Below the pieces are notes generated by a model. That model had not been told where the DNA came from. It was given only the letters and a program-made list of their open reading frames with translations, and ran no database searches. A stretch of 64,000 bases of DNA from Mesocentrotus franciscanus (Eukaryota; Echinodermata; Echinoidea; Camarodonta; Strongylocentrotidae), in NCBI GenBank assembly GCA_037976565.1, contig CP137667.1, positions 31,982,459-32,046,458 on the forward strand, written 5' to 3'. Below are positions 40,101 to 45,689 of the stretch, in pieces (within the stretch, counting starts at the first letter, position 1; every line of letters begins with the position of its first letter). A program made the translations under genes and the position numbers.

Positions 40101-42146
40101 CCGGTATTTGGATCTGAAATCATCTGCACATCTCTTGATCAGGTCAGGAGAAAGTGGTTGGGTCTGTGATCCTGGCATTGTAACAGGTGCACCTTTAAAT
40201 TTAATAATATAAGTGTGGTAATTTTTTCTGAATATCAAAATGTTTTTTTAAGGATATTATGAACATATACACATGAACATAAAAACAAATTTCTGATGTA
40301 TTTATTGTTTGTCAACTTTACATTTTCATTTTTTTTAATCCTGCTGTTTGAGGCTGTTCTCTGGACCAAGATTCAATAAGAACAGATACAAATTTATTGT
40401 CTTTGCAGTTTAATTTCTGCACATCATACATGTATACTATTGTTGATGCCTGACATGTCTGTTTGTTTTCTTTTCTAGGTATCTCAATAGAATTTGTCTT
40501 TAGGTATGAAGGTTTATACATGTCTATCATGTATCCATATGTAACAGGTCAATATCATTCATTTCCATCGCTAACAACATGCTGGACAATAATGATGAAC
40601 CTTATAAACCTTATAAATTATAGCTCAAAGAACAATTCCAGTCGATATAGAAAGAACTGAGAGAAGTGTAGATTTCCTCTTGTTTTGTACACAAAAAAAA
40701 GAAATTCTCCATTTTGGGGCTGACATAAATAAGGTCACAAAAGATAAAAACGACTCTGTAATGGTACAATTTTCATAAACTTGGTGTCAAAAGATGAGCA
40801 TGACTTGAAAAAAATAGTCAGAAAGTGGCTGGGCTTGAAATGCCTAGTAATTTGAATGACAATCCTTGTACAGCTTCATGTAAAACGAATTTCATCATCT
40901 CCCTTACACAACACAAAGTGAGTGGGTCTGTAACCATGTATTAATGGCCACAGCCCATGCGACCGACAGCCCACAAGACCGACAATGTCTGTCTAGTGAA
41001 CCATCTGAAAAGTTGTTAGAAGGTCCATATGAGACCAACGACCCATGGATTTGACAACCCACAAGACTGACATATCAGTCTCATGGGTGTTCTGACAACT
41101 ATTTTGAGGGTTCAACAGACCGGCAGTATCAGTCTCGTGGGCTGTTCGTCTACTGGGATGTCCTGCTATAAATAACCCTATTTGTACCAACAAGAAAGTG
41201 TCAAATCAGTGTTTTTTGGCTGCCTGCAAGAGCAATACATTATCAATGGCAGTAAAGGCCTTCTTGCGAGCAGCCGACATGATTCTTTTTTATTCTCACC
41301 TGTCCTGTTTGGGACTAGACTGCCAGCGAGAAGTTCGCCACAGAGGGAACCTAAGTCACTTCTTTCTAATCCCTCTGCAAGAAGCGCCCTGATGTCTGTG
41401 CCTGGAGGCTGTTTGTCTCTCCATTGCGTGAACACTTTTATCAATGCAGCTCTGGTATTTCGGGTATCTTTCTCGATTTGCTCAAGCTCTGCAATAGAGA
41501 TGTCCAGGTTAACGCCCACGTCTTCGTAGTAGTAAGGTTTAATTAGCTTGGACAGCTTTATGAATTCCTCCTCACTGACAATCCTGTAATAAAAACATAT
41601 TTTATTGAGTATCTCTTATTGTGTTGTAACCCCTACTGTACATTCATTTCAGCACCTATCTTCATACTTTGTAAGTTTAGTTCAGTTGCTGATTCATTCC
41701 GGCAAAACAGACTGTACAACTAATTAACTACATGGAAGAATAAACTACTCCAAACTACAAATATGTACGCTACTACAGTACACTAGCTTCTTCAGTTGAG
41801 CACTGTCAGTACCTGCAGTTTCAACGCATACCTACCTGATTTTATTAAGCTACATTTCCTGATAAGATTTATTTAAAGGTATATTGAGGCATACACACAC
41901 AAGGCTTATACCTCATTCAGCATTGCACTTGAATATGGAAGAAAAATTGACATGCATGTATGTGGTGTTATGCTAATAAAAAGAAAAGTACTTTAATATC
42001 CCTACTGCTCATTACTGTTGCAATAAAGAACTGGAAATAAGCTCCAAATACATATAGACTGACCTGTCTGGTCCAGGGTTGGTTTCAACATCACCAGATC
42101 TCACCAGGAGGATCATGAGCAGATAGAGAAGGCAGAATCCATCCAT
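1036..42146 (-). CDS. NLR-type innate immune receptor gene: 2A leader, Death, NACHT, LRRs (3' incomplete)
   Basis: A multi-exon minus-strand gene is inferred from eight exons whose splice phases agree: 42064-42146, 41300-41583, 38523-40192, 35319-35477, 13734-13901, 9967-10134, 2354-2521 and 1036-1197. The joined product is about 954 residues and is still open at the left edge. Its order is a hydrophobic leader ending in a 2A motif (residues 1-26), a Death-like domain (about 29-122), NACHT (about 200-600) and LRRs (680 onward). Proteins of this plan are cytosolic pattern-recognition receptors: NACHT binds nucleotide and oligomerises, Death recruits adaptors and LRRs sense ligand. The joins from leader to the 35.4-kb LRR exon are well supported. 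The link across the ~21-kb intron to the LRR exons at 13.8 kb and below rests on phase, strand and sequence similarity, so those exons could belong to a neighbouring paralogue. Confidence 0.75.
1445..1520 (-). repeat. tRNA-derived SINE head
   Basis: The minus strand reads like a 76-nt tRNA: 5' GGTGTTT pairs with 3' GAGCACC, an A-box-like TGGTCCAGTGGAT and a B-box-like GGTTTCGAATCCC are present. The anticodon arm pairs badly, so it is a decayed tRNA-like SINE rather than a working tRNA. Confidence 0.5.
1934..1981 (-). repeat. tRNA-derived SINE fragment
   Basis: The minus strand GGTGTCGTGGACGAGTGGAT, then CAGACTGTGGATCACAAGG, matches the 5' two thirds of 1445-1520. The B-box part is lost. Confidence 0.45.
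2354..2521 (-). CDS. NLR LRR exon (array unit 0)
   Basis: A 168-nt phase 0-0 exon, intact, between acceptor ACATGTAG/GTC and donor TTACAG/GTATG. It encodes VKTVELAEVRCPTSASSQHI and then YALCSMPNLTNLTL and QEEFYSALNAKASNLQ. It belongs to the oldest or most interrupted array unit: the sequence downstream on the plus strand is split by a LINE at 3.8-5.2 kb and a satellite element at 5.4-7.3 kb, while the exon itself is untouched. Confidence 0.85.
3085..3147 (-). pseudogene. Degenerate 5' half of an LRR exon (unit 0)
   Basis: After a plausible acceptor (TGTACAG), about 63 nt match the 5' part of the intact LRR exons. A 1-nt deletion moves the C-P-T-P-A-S-S-H segment into another frame, and similarity stops before the second repeat and without a donor. 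Equivalent copies lie at 10212-10274 and 13979-14041, so decay preceded the tandem duplication. Confidence 0.6.
3817..5225 (-). mobile_element. 5'-truncated non-LTR retrotransposon (CR1/L2-like LINE)
   Basis: An open frame from 5224 down to 4616 encodes the C-terminal end of a reverse transcriptase ORF: FRYLGVVISSDLTWNSHVDA, then RANRLLGFIR, YKALVLPLLEYGIPAWHP and IQRTATRIALKQC, ending at a stop after ILDSA. This is the thumb/connection region common to CR1, L2 and Jockey-type LINEs. About 0.8 kb of 3' sequence ends in a (TAA)n-type tail at 3817-3838. Paralogous empty sites in array units 1 and 2 (AAATAGCT/GAATACCT near 11010 and 14775) fix both junctions. The element is dead by 5' truncation, but its remaining frame is intact, which suggests a fairly recent insertion. 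Confidence 0.85.
5399..7306 (+). mobile_element. Satellite-bearing element, family I (copy 1)
   Basis: The element starts CTAGAAATATCGCAATCTG and ends near GGGGGATACAATA; a 14-base TATCCCCCGGCAGT occurs near the start and inverted near the end. The interior is about ten imperfect monomers of 156-168 bp containing GACCTTTGACCCTATA, AGACGGAACACTGGAGGCAG, AAGATACACCT and AAATCCGTCAAGAAATG. It interrupts array unit 0 relative to units 1 and 2, with no clear target duplication. The design (short subterminal inverted repeat plus central tandem monomers) resembles non-autonomous Helitron-type elements known from marine invertebrates, but that class is an inference. Confidence 0.8.
8927..9293 (+). 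pseudogene. N-terminal fragment of a transposon-type gene (Q module copy 1)
   Basis: A start MSKQPRKHVADS runs to a stop after about 31 codons. After a one-base step the frame reopens and encodes residues ending EENAPRWHAKC, then CAEKKHLANY. The related copy at 16467-16632 keeps a YTKCIICEQES zinc-type motif, but here the Cys pair is lost (TKSIIYQQES). This looks like the N-terminal Cys/His-rich segment of a multicopy transposon-associated protein carried along in the tandem array. It is probably not functional. Confidence 0.5.
9967..10134 (-). CDS. NLR LRR exon (array unit 1)
   Basis: A 168-nt, 56-residue phase 0-0 exon with the same acceptor and donor sequences as the 13.7-kb exon, and intact. 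It encodes VRTFELKHVTSPTSASSQLL and then an AVCSMPNLTDLTL repeat followed by FQEEFYSALNAKASTLQ. It differs from the other array copies mainly in the first third, where the predicted concave LRR face lies. This is consistent with a recent duplicate diverging in its sensing surface, though I cannot test for selection here. Confidence 0.85.
10212..10274 (-). pseudogene. Degenerate 5' half of an LRR exon (unit 1)
   Basis: Same truncated, frame-shifted LRR exon remnant as at 3085-3147, at the corresponding place in unit 1, about 80 nt upstream (in gene orientation) of the intact exon at 9967-10134. Confidence 0.6.
12701..13067 (+). pseudogene. N-terminal fragment of a transposon-type gene (Q module copy 2)
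   Basis: Almost identical to 8927-9293, offset by about 3774 bp, with the same early stop and the same lost Cys pair. The shared lesions show that inactivation came before the duplication. Confidence 0.5.
13734..13901 (-). CDS. NLR LRR exon (array unit 2)
   Basis: A 168-nt phase 0-0 exon lies between acceptor ACATGTAG/GTC and donor TTACAG/GTATG. It encodes 56 residues that include SSQHLACALCSMPNLTNLTL and FQEEFYSTLNAKASTLQ, a pair of leucine-rich repeats of the ligand-sensing region. It is intact. It lies in the second 3.77-kb unit of the tandem array and is closely similar to the exons at 9967-10134 and 2354-2521. Because all these exons are symmetric and phase 0, duplication adds LRRs without breaking the frame. 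Confidence 0.85.
13979..14041 (-). pseudogene. Degenerate 5' half of an LRR exon (unit 2)
   Basis: Same truncated, frame-shifted LRR exon remnant as at 3085-3147, in unit 2, about 80 nt upstream (in gene orientation) of the intact exon at 13734-13901. Splicing into it would break the frame, so it is presumably skipped. Confidence 0.6.
16467..16632 (+). pseudogene. N-terminal fragment of a transposon-type gene (Q module copy 3)
   Basis: Third copy of the Q fragment. It has an early stop after MSIKPAKKTCGR, but downstream it keeps YTKCIICEQESKLSKS and then stops at 16630-16632. It diverges from the other copies at about 16594. It sits directly before the larger decayed gene at 16880-18527, so it may be that gene's first exon, with copies 1 and 2 as duplicated debris. 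Confidence 0.45.
16595..16866 (+). repeat. Dispersed repeat, pair with 32382-32688
   Basis: About 270 bp (from TATCAAAAAGTGCCTCAAAA to CAGATCCCTTTAAG) matches 32382-32688 in reverse complement with scattered differences. It lies directly 5' of the decayed gene and is probably part of the same mobile element. Confidence 0.7.
16880..18527 (+). pseudogene. Decayed transposon-associated gene (LGGFH family)
   Basis: Open segments in three frames follow one another: 16897-17211 (LNPYGVAFSRLVDELEAPFF...), about 17110-17377 (QKVQDLYVLPQYHLAPNKL...), 17431-17955 and 18036-18527. The third contains RGDKYTIITGDQATHELAVA and VVLLLGGFHQAHNYMK; the fourth contains HYKYGQQSLPLYLDEMKNLP and ends near PDMLLEQTLL. 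I recognise the LGGFH, (Y/K)Y-x-x-x-x-L-P-x-Y-L-x-x-M and EQT pattern from large uncharacterised protein families in marine invertebrates that behave like transposon genes, but I cannot assign a superfamily. At least three frame shifts and a truncated end make it a relic. A non-coding copy of its 5' flank lies inverted at 32382-32688. Confidence 0.6.
18600..19849. other. Intergenic/intronic, no gene seen
   Basis: Unique-looking AT-rich sequence with G- or C-homopolymers (18954, 19238), a CT-rich tract and an ATT-rich stretch at 19495-19580. Short frames on both strands have no recognisable motif. Confidence 0.6.
19850..20010 (+). repeat. Solo family III-like monomer
   Basis: It starts at a small hairpin GGGGACCTGCTGTCCCC and continues with CGTCTTCCTATATGGTGATA, then CTTAAGTTTGAAG and TTGAGATATCGAGATAACGG, then CGGGACGAACGGACATTCG. 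It is a one-monomer version of the family III element. Confidence 0.7.
21420..21585. mobile_element. MITE, 166 bp, nested
   Basis: Terminal inverted repeats start AATAGGGACTTTTAGATT and continue imperfectly toward GTGGACTGC on both sides. The interior has two direct copies of TACCTTAAAAGGA-like sequence. It has no coding capacity and sits in the centre of the 20273-23106 element. Confidence 0.75.
22155..22360 (+). repeat. CT/GTCT microsatellite
   Basis: Pure and mixed (CT)n and (GTCT)n tract. The Ser/Leu-rich and Arg/Glu-rich frames over it are artefacts. Similar CT-rich tracts lie at 19365-19430, 24337-24400, 33768-33990 and 51100-51275. Confidence 0.9.
23107..25017. other. No gene seen
   Basis: AT-rich sequence with a poly-G run near 23337 and a CTCTTTTC microsatellite near 24345. 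No exon or known repeat was recognised. Confidence 0.5.
25018..25162. mobile_element. Short MITE with CCGCGG ends
   Basis: TAGCAGGGACCGCGGAGCG at the left is mirrored by TTCCGCGGCCCCTGCATA at the right. It is about 145 bp and non-coding. Confidence 0.55.
25163..26729. other. No gene seen
   Basis: Short frames only, with long G and C runs (25911-25930, 25978-25995, 26288-26300). Nothing was recognised. Confidence 0.5.
26730..27520 (-). repeat. Diverged inverted copy of the array R-module repeat
   Basis: The reverse complement matches about 11030-11570 and its counterparts (GACATGGGATGTTGTAAAAG region, ACAGAACATCATTT..., ATACATATTTCTC..., TTAGCATTTTGGACAAT). This shows that part of the R module is itself a dispersed repeat. 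It is interrupted at about 26930-27232 by a segment holding a CTGACGA...GAAAC motif on the minus strand and two direct copies of GGCCTATTGGCCGACGCACA. Confidence 0.6.
27750..30921 (+). mobile_element. Satellite-bearing element, family I (copy 2)
   Basis: Same ends and monomers as 5399-7306. Monomers alternate between 156 and 168 bp toward the right, giving a 324-bp higher-order repeat (30261, 30585). About 1.3 kb of unrelated sequence (about 28377-29671) interrupts the array. Because 324 is divisible by three, apparent reading frames persist through the repeats; I do not regard them as genes. Confidence 0.8.
28377..29671. mobile_element. Unclassified insertion inside family I array
   Basis: Non-satellite sequence replaces part of a monomer. 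It holds GGTTGGGCAC at about 28583 and the inverse GTGCCCAACC near 29452, each next to a TGACGT motif, suggesting an inner element of about 0.9 kb with terminal inverted repeats. A short frame at 28692-28797 begins MSELEEEVLLNLDIEVDEHS and a 120-codon frame spans 28936-29298. I recognise neither. Confidence 0.4.
30922..32381. other. No clear gene; one CpG-rich patch
   Basis: 31260-31420 is GC- and CpG-rich (GGTCCGATGACGTATTTCGC region) within AT-rich surroundings and could be a promoter-like patch. A weak donor-like AAACAGTAAGT lies at about 32056. No exon was established. Confidence 0.4.
32382..32688 (-). repeat. Dispersed repeat, inverted copy of 16595-16866
   Basis: The reverse complement of the 5' flank of the decayed transposon-type gene, without its coding part. 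It may be a solo end or an internally deleted copy of that element. Confidence 0.7.
32865..32932. mobile_element. Remnant arm of the MULE-like MITE
   Basis: TCTGTCTCTTTCGTTCGTTA, then GCCTCTGATTTT and GGGTAGGGTC match the arm of 56686-57272. Only one arm is present, so this is a decayed or recombined copy. Confidence 0.65.
33028..33225 (+). CDS. Possible terminal exon, Ser/Thr-rich tail
   Basis: A strong acceptor (TTCATTTCATTTACAG) is followed by a phase 0 frame of 65 codons, starting SSKTSTPTTSNPTSRAMPST and ending YSARRYSSSFS with a TAG. An AATAAA lies about 270 nt downstream at 33500. The Ser/Thr/Pro-rich composition is typical of a disordered C-terminal tail. I found no upstream exon with certainty; a weak donor AAACA/GTAAGT at about 32060 is one candidate. 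Function unknown. Confidence 0.35.
   Translation, partial: SSKTSTPTTSNPTSRAMPSTSNFSHDHYTKYPEPAMPMLQADLQSTPTTSQESPYSARRYSSSFS
34620..34950 (+). repeat. ~100-bp tandem repeat, three copies
   Basis: Units contain GCTCATCTGACCGTA, CCTAAAACCCTGAGCTTC, CGGGGCTCTGCCCCTGGACC and AAGGATGGCCCCTGGA. The first two copies are most alike and the third is cut short. Non-coding. Confidence 0.7.
35319..35477 (-). CDS. NLR exon 4: first LRR exon
   Basis: A 159-nt phase 0-0 exon lies between acceptor CTTTAG/ATC and donor AAG/GTGAGT. Its 53 residues include HDVAEVICSVPSLKSVTLH followed by SDFYAVLAKD, which aligns with the LRR exons at 13.7, 10.0, 2.4 and 1.1 kb (shared pattern A-x-x-x-C-S-x-P-x-L-x-x-x-x-L ... 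F-Y-x-x-L). Each exon carries about two leucine-rich repeats. It follows the NACHT exon in phase, giving NACHT then LRR as expected. It is the most diverged of the five LRR exons and lies outside the 3.77-kb duplication array. Confidence 0.85.
36635..36679 (+). CDS. Possible first coding exon of an unknown gene
   Basis: ATG in a good context (CAACATGGATGG) opens 15 codons, MDGLANNSLDPSGSE, ending at a strong donor GAG/GTAAGT in phase 0. The preceding 250 bp is GC-richer than its surroundings. I found no downstream exon, and the site lies in an NLR intron on the opposite strand next to a LINE fragment, so it may be a nested gene, a transposon promoter or chance. Confidence 0.25.
36940..37512 (+). 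mobile_element. LINE reverse transcriptase C-terminal fragment
   Basis: Frame-shifted pieces read RILNRFKLPANDL, then PEVEYCAV and SGLTEIQSNQIEKIQK, then ALKELELPTLNERREKLASS and NFHHWLPP, and ERYKRSALLYLIRLLN near the end. This matches the C-terminal region of LINE reverse transcriptases of the same broad type as 3817-5225 but from another family. Stops and shifts show that it is dead. It lies in the NLR intron between exons 3 and 4. Confidence 0.65.
38259..38482. mobile_element. TTAA-type MITE next to the NACHT exon donor
   Basis: The ends GAAGGGGAAGTCCACCCTG and CAGGGTGGACATTCCCTTTAA are inverted repeats extending through ATATTAAGTTGGTTT. The right end reads TTAA and the left end TTGA, as expected for a TTAA target with one change. 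It resembles Kolobok-like MITEs of marine invertebrates. It ends 40 nt from the donor of NLR exon 3. Confidence 0.75.
38523..40192 (-). CDS. NLR exon 3: NACHT NTPase domain
   Basis: A single 1670-nt exon encodes the whole NACHT module with no stop. It shows Walker A GEAGTGKTT (about residues 214-222 of the joined protein), Walker B AVFIAFDGLDEF (about 286-297), a sensor-1 type CPVLVTSRPW (about 352-361) and the winged-helix motif FPHKLFQEYMAG (about 553-564). These are the nucleotide-binding and oligomerisation motifs of NLRs. The acceptor is TTTAAAG/GTGCAC, completing a Gly codon from exon 2; the donor is GATGTG/GTAAGT in phase 0. A Ser/Thr-rich, low-complexity insert of about 34 residues lies between Walker B and sensor 1 (about 304-337). 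A TTAA-type MITE ends 40 nt inside the following intron. Confidence 0.95.
40940..41165. mobile_element. Imperfect foldback repeat in NLR intron 2
   Basis: Units such as ACAGCCCACAAGACCGACA on the left recur inverted as GTCTCGTGGGCTGT on the right, with further direct copies between. It is a non-coding, MITE-like repeat between the Death and NACHT exons. Confidence 0.45.
41300..41583 (-). CDS. NLR exon 2: Death-like domain
   Basis: The exon lies between acceptor TTATTACAG and donor ACAG/GTGAGA, and its 284 nt restore the frame from exon 1 and leave 1 nt for exon 3. The ~94 residues have the helical pattern of the Death superfamily: EEEFIKLSKLIKP, then a central IAELEQIEKD, an amphipathic ALIKVFTQWRDKQPPG with the conserved Trp, and the terminal IRALLAEGLERSDLGSLCGEL. 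In NLRs this N-terminal module makes homotypic contacts with adaptors. It could also be scored as a DED or CARD relative, but the W-x-D-x-x-P-P segment and the final L-x-x-A-L-x-x-x-x-L pattern fit Death best. Confidence 0.85.
42064..42146 (-). CDS. NLR exon 1: N-terminal signal/2A leader
   Basis: From the ATG at 42146 the exon encodes 27 codons: a hydrophobic leucine-rich stretch (DGFCLLYLLMILLV) followed by RSGDVETNPGP, a perfect match to the 2A consensus D-x-E-x-N-P-G-P. 2A causes ribosomes to skip the Gly-Pro bond, so the leader would be released from the receptor in a share of translation events. To my knowledge sea urchin NLRs carry such leaders, where 2A and signal-peptide functions compete and give dual targeting. 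In-frame ATGs also exist at 42200 and 42167; I prefer 42146 because it leaves just the hydrophobic leader plus 2A. A likely acceptor (TTACAG) ends at 42226, so a 5' UTR exon may lie upstream. The donor is CAG/GTCAGT and the exon leaves 2 nt of a codon. Confidence 0.88.
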
Positions 42147-42416
42147 GGTGCAAGATGTCTTTCTCATTCCACAGAAACTCAGTCCACTGGAAAGGCACAT
42201 GAATGACAACCCCAGCAAGACATCCTGTAATTGTCAAAATTGACAAAAAAGGTGGATTCTACTTACTATGCATATGCATGTATTTACAGTGTACATAAAA
42301 ATGGATTCCTTTTTAAAACTGTTTTTCCTTATCCAAATATTTGCCTCTTGACTTGACTTGTGTGATTTAATACTGAACTATATTTAAAGATAAAAGGGGT
42401 CGAAATGTACGGGTCC

Positions 42417-42662
42417 CCAAGTGTAACACATGAGATTCTGTCACGAAATCAATGTTTTTGTCACCAAATCAATCCCATATCATTTGATTTTGTCACAAAA
42501 GCAATCTCACCAATTGATTTTATCACAAAAGCAATAAATATCCCCTATTGATTATGTCACGAAAGCAATCTGACAAATTGATTTTGTCACAAAATCAAAT
42601 GGTGGGATTGATTTGGTGACAAAACATTGATTTTGTGACAGAATCACATGTGTTACACTTGG
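42417..42662. mobile_element. Foldback MITE upstream of the NLR leader exon
   Basis: The arms are near-perfect reverse complements: CCAAGTGTAACACATG at 42417 and CATGTGTTACACTTGG at 42662, continuing through GATTCTGTCAC, AATCAATGTTTTTGTCACCA and CAATCCCA for about 65-70 nt. The interior repeats a TTGATTTTGTCACAAAA-like unit several times. It lies about 190 nt beyond the likely start of the leader exon, where it could carry or disturb promoter elements. It has no coding capacity. Confidence 0.85.
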
Positions 42663-44189
42663 CGCCGAGCCTTCAATTAAGCGGGCGCAGGGCGCAAATT
42701 TGCGCTCATAAAACCACCAATGCGCCCATAATCATTTAAAACTAGACGGCAAGGCGCAAGCGTTTGCCGTGAAAATGCGCCCATAAAATATTAGGACAGA
42801 AAAAATACACGAAATCACGAAACAATTGCTGCGCACGAGCTCTCTACTAGCTTCGTATTTAGTGTGTGCATTTCTTGCATTGAGGTGCAAGTGTTTGCCG
42901 TGAAAATGCGCCCGTTGTTACTATAGGCTAGGCTAGCGCGCGCACGTACGTTCATATCATGCGATCGCTAGATATAGATGGTGCTGTCGCGCACGCAGGT
43001 ACTTACAAATGTTTCGAAGGATCCAGAAAACAAATCGTCAAATGGAGAAATAAACGAGCATTCAAATATCGTAGTCATTAGAGATCTGTCGAGGTTTGTT
43101 TGTAGGTCTAGTTTATTATTTCATCTCAAATAGAATTTAGAATTCTCTCATTGACAAGTTGAGAACACCTACGATGTTCTCGATAGTAGTTACTTTCATT
43201 ATGCCAGCAGCCGACCTAGCGTTGTTTTGGCAAAAAGCTAGCTGGCCAGCTTCCCACCGCGAACCTTTTGAGTCCCGGTTAACAGACCGTTCGTGTTACG
43301 CCGAGAGTGTGGCGGAAGGTTTGTGTGTGAGGTGCGATTTCAGTTTGGGATAGACTAGCCAAGTCCTTCTGACTTTCGATCTTTGTGAAATTGACGATTT
43401 ATTTATTCATTTGCTCATCAATATTTTTAGTTACTTTAAAATACTGTTTAATGTGCAAGTTGATGTTTTAATCAATCTTTCCTGTTGATCTTATTAATGT
43501 TAAGATTAAAAGTTATTAAACTGATCGTAGACTATTCTCATTATGAAATTAACATTAATATTGTATCTTTGAACTTATTTAACTTTTGTAGATCTAATTG
43601 GTTGTCGTTATCTGCTTTTGGAAAATTGCCCCTGGTTCTTCAGAAATTGCCCCTTGCTCTGGTAAATTGCCCCTTGCTCTGGTAAATCCCCGTGGGCAAG
43701 GGGCAACTTTTAAAAATAAATTGCCCCTTGCTCCTGGCTGCTTAATCTAAAGCTTGCTGAAGTTGGCGCCCCATATAAATGTATTGTGAAGATCTAGCTT
43801 ATATTCAGGAAGGGGGAGGGGGGCGGGGGGGGGGGCTATGTACCCATCTCTGACAAAATATATATAGAATCTATTCAAAGGGTTTATGAATTTAAGCTAA
43901 TTAAATATCATATTGGGAATATTCTGATTGTATAGGGTGTATATACAAAGAAATAATATTATGGGAATTGACAAAAGAGCATGGTGATGTCAGATACAGC
44001 TGTAAATGGTGGAATTTATAGATTTCAACAACAGTGACAAAACACACTTGACCAGAACTGGGGAGGGGAGAGGAGGATGCTCCCCCAGGAATTCTTTATT
44101 ATTATTACTGATTTGTTTTTGTCTTTGACAGCCGTGGCTGTGAGTCGGTGGGTTTATTCAACTGACCCCCAGTAATTAAAAGTAGGGTT
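42663..44189. other. Region upstream of the NLR gene; no gene seen
   Basis: Two copies of GTTTGCCGTGAAAATGCGCC (about 42763 and 42893) and a short tandem of ATTGCCCCTTGCTCTGGTAA near 43645-43685. A long G run lies at 43815-43838. No exon was recognised on either strand. Confidence 0.45.
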
Positions 44190-45623
44190 TTAAAGGAAAA
44201 TCCAACCCAAATAGCTAATTAATATTGAAATATTGAATAAGGAAACTGGTGATAGTTTAAATGAAATTGAGCCAACTCAATGATAAGAGATTATGAATGT
44301 TTGAATATGAGAATACTAAATCTATTTGAATCTCAAATTTGTAATTTGGTCTGTGGATTGTGACGTAATCATGGAAAACCCTTCTGTTTGTTATGTACGA
44401 AAATAATGCTTTTCTAATTCTCCATCGGGGCACTACTCATAATATATTATCGATAGCACACCATCATAGGACCTTGTTGCAAAGTTGAAATTTTGGTCAT
44501 TTTGAGTTTTGAAACAAATTTCAAAGTTGTAGGGCACTAGGTCACAGTGACATTACAGATTTAGCCATATATAGCAGGGGCAGCTGAGCGTCTTCCAAAG
44601 TGCGGGGGCACCAACAAAAAGGGCACTTTCTGGAAGAAAGGGGCATCCACAAAGGGAAACCTCAAAGTGAACATACACCATTTTTAGACATTGGTATATA
44701 CCCCTACATCGTCATGATTGTGATTACACTACCGGGGATGACATCAATATTTTTTCTCTCTTTATGTGGTACAAGATACTGCTTAAGCAACAAACTTTGC
44801 AGTTGGGTGTGGTCTGAGCAAGCAAAAAAATAAAGATTTGTGAGGTCCCAGTGCGAAAAATTAAATCTTATAAAGAGGACCAATCTAATGAAGAAAGACT
44901 GAATAGACTGAATATATATATATATATATATATATATAAGTAAAATAATTATAACAACTATAAATGCGAGTGTGCGTAGCGAGCAAGCTATAGTGAAAAT
45001 TAAAGAAAAGGGGGCTCTAAGTCGCTTTGAATTAGGGATGCATGTTATGGAGAAAGGAAAAGTAGGCACTTATCAGAAGATGGGGCACTTCTTTGCACCC
45101 GAAAAGGATACTCAACAGAGATGAAAAAGGGCACTTGTGAAAATGAAAATGGGGCATCTGTTGAAGGAAAAGGAGGCCTATCAGATGTAAAAAAAGGACA
45201 TTTTGAAAAGGGGAAGGGGCTCAAATAAAAAAAGGGAAAGGGGCACTTATCGCACTTAAGTGGCAGTTTTTGAGGGAGAGGGAGCACTTATAAGATTTCG
45301 ATAGGGGCATTTATCAGAGGTGAAAAGGGACATTTATGAGAAAGTGAAGGGGATCTTCTGACAAAAATGGGGGGTGTGCACTTAATTATCACAAGGAAAA
45401 GAGGTATACTTATTAGAAGGGGAAGGGGCAGTTCTTACAAAGGAAAAGGGGCACTTTGGTGGTACCTGGAAAAGTGCTGCCTCTGACATATATACTGATT
45501 ACAACTCCAAAAATTTCATAACTTTCATATGTCTTGTTTCATTTTTTCAATTTCAATTTCATCAATCAGCCTCTCTGATTTCTTTCAGAGCACTTGTCCA
45601 TTAAGGTTGGATTTTTTTCTTAA
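44190..45623. mobile_element. TTAA-flanked element (Kolobok-like), carrying a nested insertion
   Basis: TTAAAGGAAAATCCAACC at the left and GGTTGGATTTTTTTCTTAA at the right are inverted repeats with TTAA at both ends. Its interior is split at about 44573 by a second, G-rich element ending near 45490. No transposase frame is visible. Confidence 0.6.
44573..45490. repeat. G/A-rich repeat with GGGGCACTT-like units
   Basis: It begins AGCAGGGGCAGCTGAGCG and contains many imperfect copies of AAAGGGGCACTTATCAGA-like sequence, plus a (TA)n run near 44910-44938. A related but shorter inverted-repeat element with AGCAGGGACCGCGG ends is at 25018-25162. Confidence 0.5.
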
Positions 45624-45689
45624 AGCTACAACTAGCGTGGACCTAGCCTGGCCAGACTCGCCGGCTGCAGCCGAATATTGGATTACAAG

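Noticed and set aside
39403..40212. Plus-strand frames over the NACHT exon
   Set aside because: Antisense shadows of the real minus-strand coding exon.
42380..42400. TATA-like TTTAAATATAG on the minus strand as the NLR promoter
   Set aside because: AT-rich sequence makes this common; the likely acceptor at 42226 implies the start may lie further upstream.
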